Assembly (NCBI GenBank): GCA_021155195.1
Contig: JAJNPV010000049.1
Coordinates: 62,001-126,000 of the forward strand
Direction: 5' to 3'
DNA length: 64,000 nucleotides
Source of the DNA: Ohtaekwangia sp.
GTDB lineage: Bacteria; Bacteroidota; Bacteroidia; Cytophagales; Cyclobacteriaceae
In this document: piece after piece, positions 1 to 8,058 of the stretch
Layout: the number at the start of each line of letters is the position of its first letter
Numbering within the stretch: the first letter of the stretch is position 1
Translations under genes and position numbers: made by a program
The notes under the pieces: generated by a model
The model's input: only the letters and a program-made list of their open reading frames with translations
Databases searched by the model: none
Told to the model about the DNA's origin: nothing

Positions 1-591
1 GTCGAGATTAAACTCAAGAAAGACCTTAATCCTCAAAAGAATGCTGAGATCTTTTATCGTAAAGCAAAAAACCAACAAATAGAAATCACAAAACTTAAGG
101 ACTCCATCCGCGTCAAGCAAAAAGAAATTAATACGCTGGAAGAAAAGTTGAATGCGATCGAATCAACAGATAATCTTAAATCACTCAGAAGGGATAATAT
201 TCCAACCAAATCACCCAAAGAGCAAAGTAAATCCCTTCCCTATCATGAATTTGAATTCAAGGGTTTTAAAATCTGGGTCGGGAAAAATGCAGAACACAAC
301 GATGAGTTAACTTTAAAAAATTCTTACAAAGAAGATTTGTGGCTTCATGCCAAAGATGTTGCCGGTTCGCATGTCCTGATCAAACATCAATCCGGCAAAA
401 ATTTTCCTAAAGACGTTATCGAAAGGGCAGCACAACTAGCAGCTTATAATTCTAAACGGAAAACAGAATCACTTTGTCCGGTAATTGTCACACCCAAAAA
501 ATTTGTACGCAAACGGAAAGGCGACCCCAAAGGAATGGTAGTAGTAGAGCGTGGAGACGTGATTATGGTAGAGCCGAAGTTGGAAGCTTGA
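1..591 (+). CDS. rqcH: Rqc2/RqcH-type NFACT protein, C-terminal part (5' end outside window)
   Basis: The frame is open from base 1, so the gene continues to the left of the window; the ATG at 148 is internal. The visible 196 codons begin with DLNPQKNAEIFYRKAKNQ, typical of the end of the NFACT-N region. A charged coiled-coil stretch follows (about residues 20-60), then an NFACT-R (DUF814) domain with KIWVGKNAEHNDELT and DLWLHAKDVAGSHVLIK. The D-WLHAK---GSHV signature marks the RNA-binding domain. Family members bind obstructed 50S subunits carrying peptidyl-tRNA and drive C-terminal Ala tailing in ribosome rescue. The stop codon TGA (589-591) lies inside the left arm of a palindromic repeat. 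The next gene, pyk, is convergent. The family call is firm; the tailing role is inferred from characterised homologues. Confidence 0.88.
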   Translation, partial: VEIKLKKDLNPQKNAEIFYRKAKNQQIEITKLKDSIRVKQKEINTLEEKLNAIESTDNLKSLRRDNIPTKSPKEQSKSLPYHEFEFKGFKIWVGKNAEHNDELTLKNSYKEDLWLHAKDVAGSHVLIKHQSGKNFPKDVIERAAQLAAYNSKRKTESLCPVIVTPKKFVRKRKGDPKGMVVVERGDVIMVEPKLEA

Positions 592-632
592 TACTGGTTG
601 CTCGATAACTATATCAAAAATCCAGTATCAAG
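587..632. repeat. Palindromic repeat, CCAGTATCAAG family, at rqcH/pyk convergence
   Basis: CTTGATACTGG at 587-597 and CCAGTATCAAG at 622-632 are perfect 11-bp inverted arms around a 24-nt loop that contains a further related unit (GGTTGCTCGATAAC). The left arm contains the rqcH stop codon. The same unit recurs near 22155 and 22608-22706. In this place it could form a hairpin ending transcripts from both convergent genes; there is no long U-tract, so that role is inference. Confidence 0.8.
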
Positions 633-641
633 AATCTAGTT

Positions 642-2069
642 TTACACCACGCGGTGAACCTTAATCATATTTGTTCGGCCTCGCTCCTGAATTGGCATAC
701 TTGCAAGAATTACAAATACATCGCCAGACTGAACATGTCCATCGCGCTTTAATATCTTTTCTACATCTTCAATAGTCGAATCCGTTGAAGCTGCTTTGTC
801 ATAATGATAAGCGCGGGTTGCCCACACCAAACTCATCGTATTAATAATAGAAGCATTACTGGTAAAGGCAAAAATATTAGCGTCAGGTCTGTGCGAAGAT
901 GCTTTATAGGCACTGTACCCTAATTGTGTCATAGCTACAATGGCCTTTGCTTTTACATCCTTTGCCAATTTGCAAGCCGTAAGGATTAAACTGTCAGTAA
1001 AATAATTTGGCGATTGAGAATCAACGTCACGAAAGCGATAAAAAATAGTACCGCTCTTTTCAACTGACCCAATGGTGCGCACCATGCTGCGAATCACTTC
1101 AATAGGATATTTACCAGCAGCGGTTTCGGCCGAAAGCATCAACGCATCCGCTCCGTCCATTACTGCATTTGCCACATCATTGGTTTCTGCGCGCGTAGGG
1201 CGCGGATTTTCAATCATACTCTCCATCATTTGTGTGGCAACAATCACCGGCTTAGAGGCGATGTTACATTTCTGAACCAGCATTTTTTGAACCATGGGAA
1301 CTTCTTCCATGTAAATCTCAACCCCCATGTCCCCGCGTGCCACCATCACACCATCTGTAGCCGCTATAATCGCATCAATATTTTCAAGTGCTTCAGGCTT
1401 TTCAATTTTTGCAATGATGCGAGTGGTTGATTTATGTTCGTCCAGAATCGCTCTAAGGGAGGTTATATCAGCCGCTTTTCGAACAAAGGACAAGGCCACC
1501 CAGTCAAGATTCTGTTTTAATCCAAACAGCAAATCTTCCATATCCTTTTCAGTTAAAGAAGGTGCCGATACTTTACTAAAGGGAAGATTTATACCCTTGC
1601 GGGATTTTAGCGGACCTCCATATACTACGGTGCAGATTACATCAATGCCCTTCACTTCTTTCACCTTCAGCTCAATCTTGCCGTCATCCACCAGGATCAT
1701 GTCACCCACTTTCACATCCTTTGGTAGACCTTCGTATGATGTACTAACTAATTCTTTGTTTCCTAAAACTTCGCGCGTGGTGATCGTTAATTCTTGGCCT
1801 GCTACAATTTCGATACCCGGCTCCATTTCATTTACCCGGATTTTAGGACCCTGCAAATCTTGTAACAAAGCTATGCTGGTGCCCAATTCCTGATTTATCT
1901 CCCTAACAAAATTGATCACCTTTAAATGATCTTCGTGAGTACCATGCGAGAAGTTGAGTCTGAAAACATCCACACCCTCTTTGGCCAGGGCCGTCAGCAT
2001 TTTTTTATTGTTTGAAGCTGGACCTACGGTTGCTACAATTTTTGTCTTGTTGTAAGAGATACGTTCCAT
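642..2069 (-). CDS. pyk: Pyruvate kinase
   Basis: Converts phosphoenolpyruvate and ADP to pyruvate and ATP, the last step of cytosolic glycolysis. The 475 residues match the usual bacterial length. Landmarks in order are KTKIVATVGPAS (N-terminus), NFSHG, DLQGPKIR, the B-domain, then IAKIEKPEALENID with the active-site Lys of the pyruvate kinase signature, VARGDMGVE (metal-binding Glu/Asp loop), ATQMMESM and PRPTRAETNDVANAVMDG, followed by the C-terminal allosteric domain. All catalytic motifs look intact. The ATG start is well supported, with the family motif beginning at residue 8. It lies 8 bp downstream of the IPExxxVDY gene on the same strand, so the two are probably co-transcribed. Confidence 0.97.
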   Translation of the reverse strand: MERISYNKTKIVATVGPASNNKKMLTALAKEGVDVFRLNFSHGTHEDHLKVINFVREINQELGTSIALLQDLQGPKIRVNEMEPGIEIVAGQELTITTREVLGNKELVSTSYEGLPKDVKVGDMILVDDGKIELKVKEVKGIDVICTVVYGGPLKSRKGINLPFSKVSAPSLTEKDMEDLLFGLKQNLDWVALSFVRKAADITSLRAILDEHKSTTRIIAKIEKPEALENIDAIIAATDGVMVARGDMGVEIYMEEVPMVQKMLVQKCNIASKPVIVATQMMESMIENPRPTRAETNDVANAVMDGADALMLSAETAAGKYPIEVIRSMVRTIGSVEKSGTIFYRFRDVDSQSPNYFTDSLILTACKLAKDVKAKAIVAMTQLGYSAYKASSHRPDANIFAFTSNASIINTMSLVWATRAYHYDKAASTDSTIEDVEKILKRDGHVQSGDVFVILASMPIQERGRTNMIKVHRVV

Positions 2070-2077
2070 GAAGTTGG

Positions 2078-2500
2078 TTAGAAAATAAAGTTATCCTTCG
2101 ATTTTAAAGCGTCCAAAGGTATGAAAGCCACCAATTCAATGGTAGAAATATTACGCAAGAGTTCATGCAAACGATTGTTGTTTTGGTAATCGTCTCCCTG
2201 ATAAAGTATAACATAGTCATAATGAGGAAATTCGGGAACCAAAAGATTTTTAATTAATTCGGCTTCGTTGGGCTTATTGCGAAATAGTTTAAGGACATTC
2301 ACCTCATTCTCGAAAGAATAATGAGCAAAGGTGGCTGACTGCTTATTTTTTAATTGGATAGCGAGATCCTTTTGCTTGGATAATCTTGATGACAAAGAAG
2401 CATTAATCTCCCACGCAAGTTTATATCCTTTGGCCGATGAAATTATCCCCAATAGTTCAAAATCATAGCTATATTCGATTTCTAATCGTTTTTTCTTCAT
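2078..2500 (-). CDS. IPExxxVDY family protein (function unknown)
   Basis: A 140-residue soluble protein with no signal peptide or membrane segment. The motif VPEFPHYDYVI near residue 90 corresponds to the IPExxxVDY signature (here VPExxxYDY) that names this Bacteroidota-specific family. The family is known for sitting beside pyruvate kinase and acpP, as here; its biochemical role is not established. It is transcribed leftward with pyk 8 bp downstream and is divergent from acpP across a 104-bp gap. Members of this family are small and acidic to basic mixed; nothing in the sequence suggests an enzyme. The family call is good, a function cannot be given. Confidence 0.8.
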   Translation of the reverse strand: MKKKRLEIEYSYDFELLGIISSAKGYKLAWEINASLSSRLSKQKDLAIQLKNKQSATFAHYSFENEVNVLKLFRNKPNEAELIKNLLVPEFPHYDYVILYQGDDYQNNNRLHELLRNISTIELVAFIPLDALKSKDNFIF

Positions 2501-2538
2501 TTTTACAAATCGATAATTAACCTCCTGACTTTAAAAAG

Positions 2539-2570
2539 TTTGACAATATTGCACCAAATCTCTTTATTTG
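2539..2570 (+). promoter_or_regulatory. Putative sigma-A promoter of the acpP operon
   Basis: TTTG (2539-2542), a 20-bp spacer and TTTATTTG (2563-2570) fit the Bacteroidota -33/-7 pattern (TTTG, TAnnTTTG) with one mismatch in the -7 box. This would place the transcript start near 2577, about 28 nt before the acpP ATG. The call rests only on sequence. Confidence 0.5.
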
Positions 2571-2604
2571 CACAGATTTTTGAATACTACTAAACCTTAT
2601 AAAC

Positions 2605-2844
2605 ATGTCTGAAATCGCACAAAAAGTAAAACAGATCATCATCGACAAACTAGGCGTGGAAGAATCTGAAGTTACTCCGGAAGCAAGCTTTACTAATGAT
2701 TTAGGTGCTGACTCGCTGGATACCGTAGAACTTATCATGGAATTCGAAAAAGAATTCAATCTTTCCATCCCTGACGACCAGGCCGAAAACATTGCCACCG
2801 TAGGCCAGGCGATTTCTTATCTCGAGGAGAACGTTAAGAAATAA
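2605..2844 (+). CDS. acpP: Acyl carrier protein
   Basis: Carries acyl chains as thioesters on 4'-phosphopantetheine during fatty-acid synthesis. The 79-residue acidic protein has the GADSLDTVELIMEFE signature, with the modified serine at residue 37 (DSL). The length is standard and the N-terminus MSEIAQKVKQIIIDKLGV is typical. The gene is followed 35 bp later by fabF, the usual acpP-fabF order, then rnc. A plausible promoter lies immediately upstream. No anomaly seen. Confidence 0.98.
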   Translation: MSEIAQKVKQIIIDKLGVEESEVTPEASFTNDLGADSLDTVELIMEFEKEFNLSIPDDQAENIATVGQAISYLEENVKK

Positions 2845-2879
2845 TTGGTAGTCAGTTTTTTGCTCCACTAACGTATTGT

Positions 2880-4130
2880 ATGACATTTAAACGAGTAGTA
2901 ATAACAGGTGCAGGCGCATTAACACCCATCGGAAACAACCTTCAGCAATACTGGGAAGGTTTAAAAGCCGGGAAAAGCGGTGCTGGGCCAATTACTAAGT
3001 TTGATACTACTCTTTACAGGACCAAATTCGCCTGCGAGGTAAAAGGCTTCAAGTTTGAAGACTTTATGGATCGTAAAGAAGGGCGCAAAATGGATCCGTT
3101 TTCACAATACGCTATGGTGGTGGCTGACGAAGCTATATCTGATGCAAACCTTCCGCTAGCTGACCTTGATCCCGACCGCGTTGGGGTAATCTGGGGTTCA
3201 GGTATCGGGGGGTTGCTTACTTTTCAGGAAGAGGTAAAAAGTTATGCAAAAGGTGACGGCACACCGCGCTTCAACCCTTTCTTCATCCCAAAAATGATTG
3301 CCGATATAAGTGCAGGCCATATTTCAATCAAGTATGGCTTCCGCGGACCCAATTTTGTAACCGTTTCGGCTTGCGCCTCCTCTACCAATGCTATTTATGA
3401 TGCTTATACCTATCTTAAATTGGGTAAGGCTGACATTATAGTATCCGGAGGGTCGGAAGCCGCAGTGTGCGAAGCTGGTGTGGGCGGATTTAATGCCATG
3501 AAGGCTTTATCAGAAAGAAATGATTCACCCGAAACTGCATCTCGTCCTTATGATAAAGATCGTGATGGTTTTGTGTTAGGCGAAGGTGCCGGTGCTCTTA
3601 TTCTTGAGGAGTATGAGCATGCAAAGAAAAGAGGCGCAAAAATCTATGCAGAAATAATAGGAGGCGGCATGTCTGCCGATGCCTATCATATAACAGCCCC
3701 GCATCCCGAAGGGGCAGGCATCACAAAGGTAATGCAATATGCATTGAGTGAAGCCGGAATAAAGCCTGAAGAAATTGATTATATCAATACGCATGGTACT
3801 TCCACCCCATTAGGCGACATTGGTGAAATTAAAGCCATTCAAAAAGTATTTGGTGAGCAGGCCTACAAGATGAATATCAGTTCTACCAAATCAATGACCG
3901 GTCATTTATTGGGAGCCGCTGGAGCCATTGAAGCAATTGCTTGTTTATTGGCGATTAATGAAGGAGTTATCGCTCCAACAATCAATCACTTTACTGATGA
4001 TGATGGACTTGATCCTCGTTTGAATCTCACGTTTAACAAGGCTCAAAAAAGAGAAGTTAAGGTAGCGCTAAGCAATACCTTTGGCTTTGGTGGGCATAAT
4101 GCTTCCATCATTCTTAAAAAGGCAGAGTAA
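2880..4130 (+). CDS. fabF: 3-oxoacyl-ACP synthase II (KAS II)
   Basis: Condenses malonyl-ACP with acyl-ACP in the elongation cycle. At 416 residues it is the typical FabF size. The Cys-His-His triad is visible: Cys165 in VSACASSTNA, His305 in INTHGTSTPLGD and His342 in SMTGHLLGAAGA. The terminal GFGGHNAS motif is also present. The N-terminus TFKRVVITGAGALTPIG fits the family, supporting the ATG at 2880. It follows acpP by 35 bp and precedes rnc by 11 bp, so acpP-fabF-rnc-nadE appear to form one transcription unit. Confidence 0.97.
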   Translation: MTFKRVVITGAGALTPIGNNLQQYWEGLKAGKSGAGPITKFDTTLYRTKFACEVKGFKFEDFMDRKEGRKMDPFSQYAMVVADEAISDANLPLADLDPDRVGVIWGSGIGGLLTFQEEVKSYAKGDGTPRFNPFFIPKMIADISAGHISIKYGFRGPNFVTVSACASSTNAIYDAYTYLKLGKADIIVSGGSEAAVCEAGVGGFNAMKALSERNDSPETASRPYDKDRDGFVLGEGAGALILEEYEHAKKRGAKIYAEIIGGGMSADAYHITAPHPEGAGITKVMQYALSEAGIKPEEIDYINTHGTSTPLGDIGEIKAIQKVFGEQAYKMNISSTKSMTGHLLGAAGAIEAIACLLAINEGVIAPTINHFTDDDGLDPRLNLTFNKAQKREVKVALSNTFGFGGHNASIILKKAE

Positions 4131-4141
4131 GGCCGCGATTT

Positions 4142-4861
4142 GTGTGGAACTTACTCACTTTATCAAAATCAAATTCTAAAGAAGATAAGAAACTTGTAAT
4201 GGCCATTAAGACCATTGCTGGTTTTGCCCCCACCAACTTAGCGCTATACAAATTAGCCACCCTCCATAGTTCGCGTGCCAAAGAAAAAAATGGATTTCGT
4301 GAATCTAATGAGCGACTCGAATATTTAGGCGATGCCGTTTTGGGTGCCGCAGTTGCCGATTATCTTTTTAAAAAGTATCCCTTTAAAGACGAGGGTTTTC
4401 TTACTGAAATTCGATCGCGAATCGTGAATCGCGAATCGTTAAACAATTTGGCCCGCAAAGTTGGTGTATCAGCAATTGTTCAGTTTGATCACAAGAACAC
4501 CCAATTGAAGCAGGTGATTTTAGGCAATGCATTAGAGGCATTGGTTGGCGCAATCTATTTAGATAAAGGATACCTGCGTACCAAAAAGTTTGTGATCGAT
4601 AAACTAATAGGTCCGTATTTTGATTTAGAGGTAGTTGTTAATTCAAATACCAATCATAAAAGCAAAATAATTGAGTGGGCGCAACGAAACGGAAACGAGA
4701 TTCGGTTTGAAGTTACCGATGTGAAGAAAGGAAAAAACAGCAAAGAGTTTTCGGCTCAGGTAATTATTGGTGAGCAACCTTATGGGCTTGGTTTTGGTTA
4801 TACCAAGAAAAAGGCAGAACAAGATGCATCGGAGAAAACGTGCATGATGCTAAATCTTTAG
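4142..4861 (+). CDS. rnc: Ribonuclease III
   Basis: Cleaves double-stranded RNA in rRNA maturation and mRNA processing. The signature ERLEYLGDAVLGAAVADYL (about residues 59-77) holds the catalytic acidic residues, and a second acidic cluster is at NALEALVGAIYLDKGY. A double-stranded-RNA-binding domain fills roughly residues 167-239 and ends in KKKAEQDASEKTCMMLNL. The start is uncertain: GTG at 4142 gives 239 residues with a basic leader as in other Bacteroidota RNase III proteins, while ATG at 4199 would give 220. I prefer GTG because it leaves a short 11-bp gap after fabF. The coding sequence contains a 14-bp tandem repeat at 4414-4441. Confidence 0.93.
   Translation: MWNLLTLSKSNSKEDKKLVMAIKTIAGFAPTNLALYKLATLHSSRAKEKNGFRESNERLEYLGDAVLGAAVADYLFKKYPFKDEGFLTEIRSRIVNRESLNNLARKVGVSAIVQFDHKNTQLKQVILGNALEALVGAIYLDKGYLRTKKFVIDKLIGPYFDLEVVVNSNTNHKSKIIEWAQRNGNEIRFEVTDVKKGKNSKEFSAQVIIGEQPYGLGFGYTKKKAEQDASEKTCMMLNL
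4414..4441. repeat. 14-bp tandem repeat inside rnc
   Basis: ATCGCGAATCGTGA (4414-4427) is followed directly by ATCGCGAATCGTTA (4428-4441), 13 of 14 identical and rich in TCGCGA palindromes. It is in frame and encodes most of RSRIVNRESL, a segment that RNase III proteins also have, so the repeat coincides with native sequence. Confidence 0.75.
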
Positions 4862-4870
4862 AGAGACTCA

Positions 4871-6730
4871 ATGAGTAATACGTTACGCATAGGTGGAGCA
4901 ACGGTGAACCAAACTCCTTTGGACTGGACAAATAATGTGACCAACATTATTGCAGCCATTGAAGACGCTAAAAGAGAGAATGTTCGTATCCTTTGCTTTC
5001 CGGAACTCAGCTTAACTGGCTATGGCTGCGAAGATTTATTCCTTAGCGATTGGTTAAGCGAGCGTGCATGGTCACACCTTCAGGAGATTATTCCGCATTG
5101 CGATTCAATTACAGCCTGTATTGGGTTGCCTGTTCGTATTGATGGAATTACGTATAACGGTGTTTGCATCATTCAAAATAAAAAAATCATTGGCATTACG
5201 TTCAAGCAAAACCTGGCGCGCGATGGAGTGCATTACGAACCACGCTGGTTTGATGCCTGGCCAGTTGGACAAGTAAAAGAAATTGTCCGTGATGGACAAA
5301 CCATTCGCGTGGGTGATTTAATTTATGATGCACATGGAATTAAATTTGGCTTTGAGATTTGTGAAGATGCCTGGCGCAAAGAAAAGCGCCCGGGCTATCG
5401 CTTGGCACAACAAGGTGTAAATTTAATTATGAACCCTAGTGCCAGTCACTTCGCCATGGGCAAAAGTGAATTGCGCGAAAAAGAAGTGGTTATTGATGGC
5501 TCAAAACTATTCACTTGCGCTTACTTGTTTGTTAACCTGCTTGGGAACGAAGCCGGCCGTATGATATATGATGGCGATATCATTTTTGGTCAGCAAGGAA
5601 AGATTCTAAAACTAAATAATCGATTATCCACAAAATCATTCAACCTCCAATGGTGCGATGTTAATTTTGGAAATCCCTCATTAACCAACATTCATCCAAT
5701 CACTGACAATAAAAAACAAAACGAAGAATTTGCAAGGGCTGCATCATTAGCGTTGTATGATTACTTAAGGAAAAGCAAAGCGAAGGGATTTGTTCTTAGC
5801 TTAAGCGGAGGTGCTGACTCATCACTATGCGCAGTACTTGTTGCTGAAATGGTTCGCAGAGCTTCGAATGAATTAGGGTTGGAAAAATTCTGCACATCGC
5901 TTGATATTCCAAAATCCGAAAATGTAAAATCCATTGTAAAACAACTATTAAGCTGCGCTTATCAAGGTACACGAAATTCATCGAACGCAACTTTTACCTC
6001 AGCAAAAGAATTGGCGGAGTCACTTGGTGCGGAGTTCCATCCATGGGAAATTGATGAAGAGGTAACTTCCTATGAAACAAAAATTGAAAAAGCGTTAGGT
6101 AGAAAGTTAACATGGGATCAAGATGATATTGCGAAACAAAATATTCAAGCGCGTGCCCGTTCGCCTATTATCTGGATGCTCGCCAATATTAAGCGGGCTG
6201 TTTTATTAACGACTTCAAATAGAAGCGAGGGCGATGTTGGCTATGCCACGATGGATGGCGATACCAGCGGCAGCCTCGCTCCCATTGCCGGAATCGATAA
6301 GCCATTTATTTTGCAATGGCTGCGTTGGGCCGAGAAAGAATTGGGATACACTGGATTATCCTATGTAAATAATCTTACCCCTACCGCTGAACTAAGACCT
6401 TCGGATAAAGTTCAGACAGACGAGAAAGATTTAATGCCCTATTCGATTTTAGTGGAGATTGAAAAATTAGCCATCCGCGATCGCAAGTCTCCGATTGAAG
6501 TCTTTCATCTGATGAGTACGAATTCTTCCAACAAGCAAATACAGAAAGATCAATTGAAAGAATATATCAAAAAATTCTTCCGGTTATGGGCGGCTAACCA
6601 ATGGAAGCGCGAGCGGTTGGCTCCATCCTTTCATTTCGATGATTTAAATGTCGATCCACGCAGTTGGTGCCGCTTTCCAATCCTTTCAGGAAGTTTCAAA
6701 CACGAACTGGAAGAACTGGATAACCTGTAG
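4871..6730 (+). CDS. nadE: Glutamine-dependent NAD(+) synthetase
   Basis: Amidates nicotinate adenine dinucleotide to NAD using glutamine-derived ammonia. The N-terminal nitrilase-fold glutaminase has the Glu-Lys-Cys triad: Glu45 in FPELSLTGY, Lys112 in TFKQNLARDG and Cys164 in FEICEDAW. The C-terminal synthetase domain has the ATP-pyrophosphatase loop SGGADSS at 312-318, and later TSNRSEGDVGYATMDGDTSG. The 619 residues match the long glutaminase-linked form rather than the short ammonia-dependent form. It begins 9 bp after rnc and ends about 70 bp before lgt. All key residues are present. Confidence 0.95.
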   Translation: MSNTLRIGGATVNQTPLDWTNNVTNIIAAIEDAKRENVRILCFPELSLTGYGCEDLFLSDWLSERAWSHLQEIIPHCDSITACIGLPVRIDGITYNGVCIIQNKKIIGITFKQNLARDGVHYEPRWFDAWPVGQVKEIVRDGQTIRVGDLIYDAHGIKFGFEICEDAWRKEKRPGYRLAQQGVNLIMNPSASHFAMGKSELREKEVVIDGSKLFTCAYLFVNLLGNEAGRMIYDGDIIFGQQGKILKLNNRLSTKSFNLQWCDVNFGNPSLTNIHPITDNKKQNEEFARAASLALYDYLRKSKAKGFVLSLSGGADSSLCAVLVAEMVRRASNELGLEKFCTSLDIPKSENVKSIVKQLLSCAYQGTRNSSNATFTSAKELAESLGAEFHPWEIDEEVTSYETKIEKALGRKLTWDQDDIAKQNIQARARSPIIWMLANIKRAVLLTTSNRSEGDVGYATMDGDTSGSLAPIAGIDKPFILQWLRWAEKELGYTGLSYVNNLTPTAELRPSDKVQTDEKDLMPYSILVEIEKLAIRDRKSPIEVFHLMSTNSSNKQIQKDQLKEYIKKFFRLWAANQWKRERLAPSFHFDDLNVDPRSWCRFPILSGSFKHELEELDNL

Positions 6731-6803
6731 CGCATCTTAGGCATTAGTCCTTATATTTGCCGATTAAACATCTTTTTAAACACGGTTTCATTACTTCATT
6801 GAT

Positions 6804-8021
6804 ATGGTAAGTTATATTATTTGGGACGGCAGCCCGGAAATTTTCTCAGTTGGATCATTTGCTCTGCGTTGGTACGGTTTGTTATTCGCGTTAGGTTTTT
6901 TACTCAGTCAACAGGTACTTTATTACATTTTCCGCAAAGAAGGCAAGCCGGAAAAAGATGTTGATACACTTACTATATATATGGTTGTTGCTACCATCCT
7001 TGGTGCCCGCCTGGGGCATGTTATATTTTATCAGCCCGAGTTATTTGTAACGGACCCATTAAGCATTCTACTTCCTTTTGAGTTTTCTCCTTTTAAGTTT
7101 ACAGGATTGCAGGGGCTGGCAAGTCATGGTGGTGCGTTCGGGATTTTATTTGCGCTTTGGCTTTACACTACCTATAGAATAAGGCTTTCAAAAGCGGATG
7201 TTGCCTTAGTGGAAAAAAAAGAAAGTTTCGGGAAAATTGAAAAGAAAACTAAACGCGGAGTGTTCATTGAGAGAGTAAAAATTCCCGGCCAAAGTTATAT
7301 TCAAGTGTTAGATCGGATTGTAATTGTGGTGGCTCTTACTGGTGCACTTATACGATTAGGCAACTTTTTTAATTCAGAGATTATTGGACTTCCTTCTAAC
7401 AACCCCTTCAGTGTTGTGTTCATTAACAAAATCACAGATGGTATTATGGATAATAAGAATGGGAGTAACCCAGCAGAATATATTAAAGTTGAAAAAGACA
7501 CTTCGCTGCCTGAAGGGGCTAATGGGCGGGTTCCAATCAATATCTACGTTGTATTCAAAAAAGGAGCAACCACTGCACAGATCAATCCCTTCTTGGATGG
7601 GGATGTAAAACATTTCCTTAACTATTATCACGAATTTGTTGATGAGCCGGGCATGGCCCCATTAAATTACACGTTAGATGTTGATGCGGATGGAAATTAT
7701 GCAGCTAAGATTAATACGTTTGGCGTTGCAAGGCATCCCGCCCAACTTTATGAATCAATTTCATGTGTCATACTTTTTATTATTCTTTTTTTGATCTGGA
7801 ACCAACACAAAGAAAACTCACCACCCGGAAGAATCTTTGGAGTGTTCATGATCATATTATGGAGTTTACGATTTGGGTACGAATACCTGAAAGAAAATCA
7901 GGTTGATTTTGAAAATGATCTTCCCTTAAACATGGGGCAGATATTAAGTATTCCATTAATCATTGCGGGTGTTTTAATCTTAATCTGGTCGTATCGAAAT
8001 CAACCAAAAAGAATAGGGTAG
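6804..8021 (+). CDS. lgt: Prolipoprotein diacylglyceryl transferase with insertions
   Basis: Transfers diacylglycerol from phosphatidylglycerol to the lipobox cysteine of prolipoproteins in the inner membrane. Conserved Lgt elements are LRWYGLLFALGF (residues 21-32), GARLGHVIFY, SHGGAFG with His108, RLGNFFNSEIIG (about 184-195) and RHPAQLYES with Arg310. Multiple membrane segments are evident. At 405 residues it is over 100 longer than the E. coli enzyme: extra sequence lies in a Lys-rich cytoplasmic loop (about 134-165) and in a large, probably periplasmic region (about 198-305) containing NIYVVFKKGATT. The core is intact, so activity is expected. The many lipoproteins in this window would be its clients. 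Confidence 0.94.
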   Translation: MVSYIIWDGSPEIFSVGSFALRWYGLLFALGFLLSQQVLYYIFRKEGKPEKDVDTLTIYMVVATILGARLGHVIFYQPELFVTDPLSILLPFEFSPFKFTGLQGLASHGGAFGILFALWLYTTYRIRLSKADVALVEKKESFGKIEKKTKRGVFIERVKIPGQSYIQVLDRIVIVVALTGALIRLGNFFNSEIIGLPSNNPFSVVFINKITDGIMDNKNGSNPAEYIKVEKDTSLPEGANGRVPINIYVVFKKGATTAQINPFLDGDVKHFLNYYHEFVDEPGMAPLNYTLDVDADGNYAAKINTFGVARHPAQLYESISCVILFIILFLIWNQHKENSPPGRIFGVFMIILWSLRFGYEYLKENQVDFENDLPLNMGQILSIPLIIAGVLILIWSYRNQPKRIG

Positions 8022-8058
8022 AAACCATTTGTAAATTTCAAAACAGTAGACGAAAGGC

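Noticed and set aside
1327..1893. 188-codon open frame on the plus strand opposite pyk
   Set aside because: It lies entirely antisense to a well-conserved pyruvate kinase and has no recognisable domain; it is a shadow frame.
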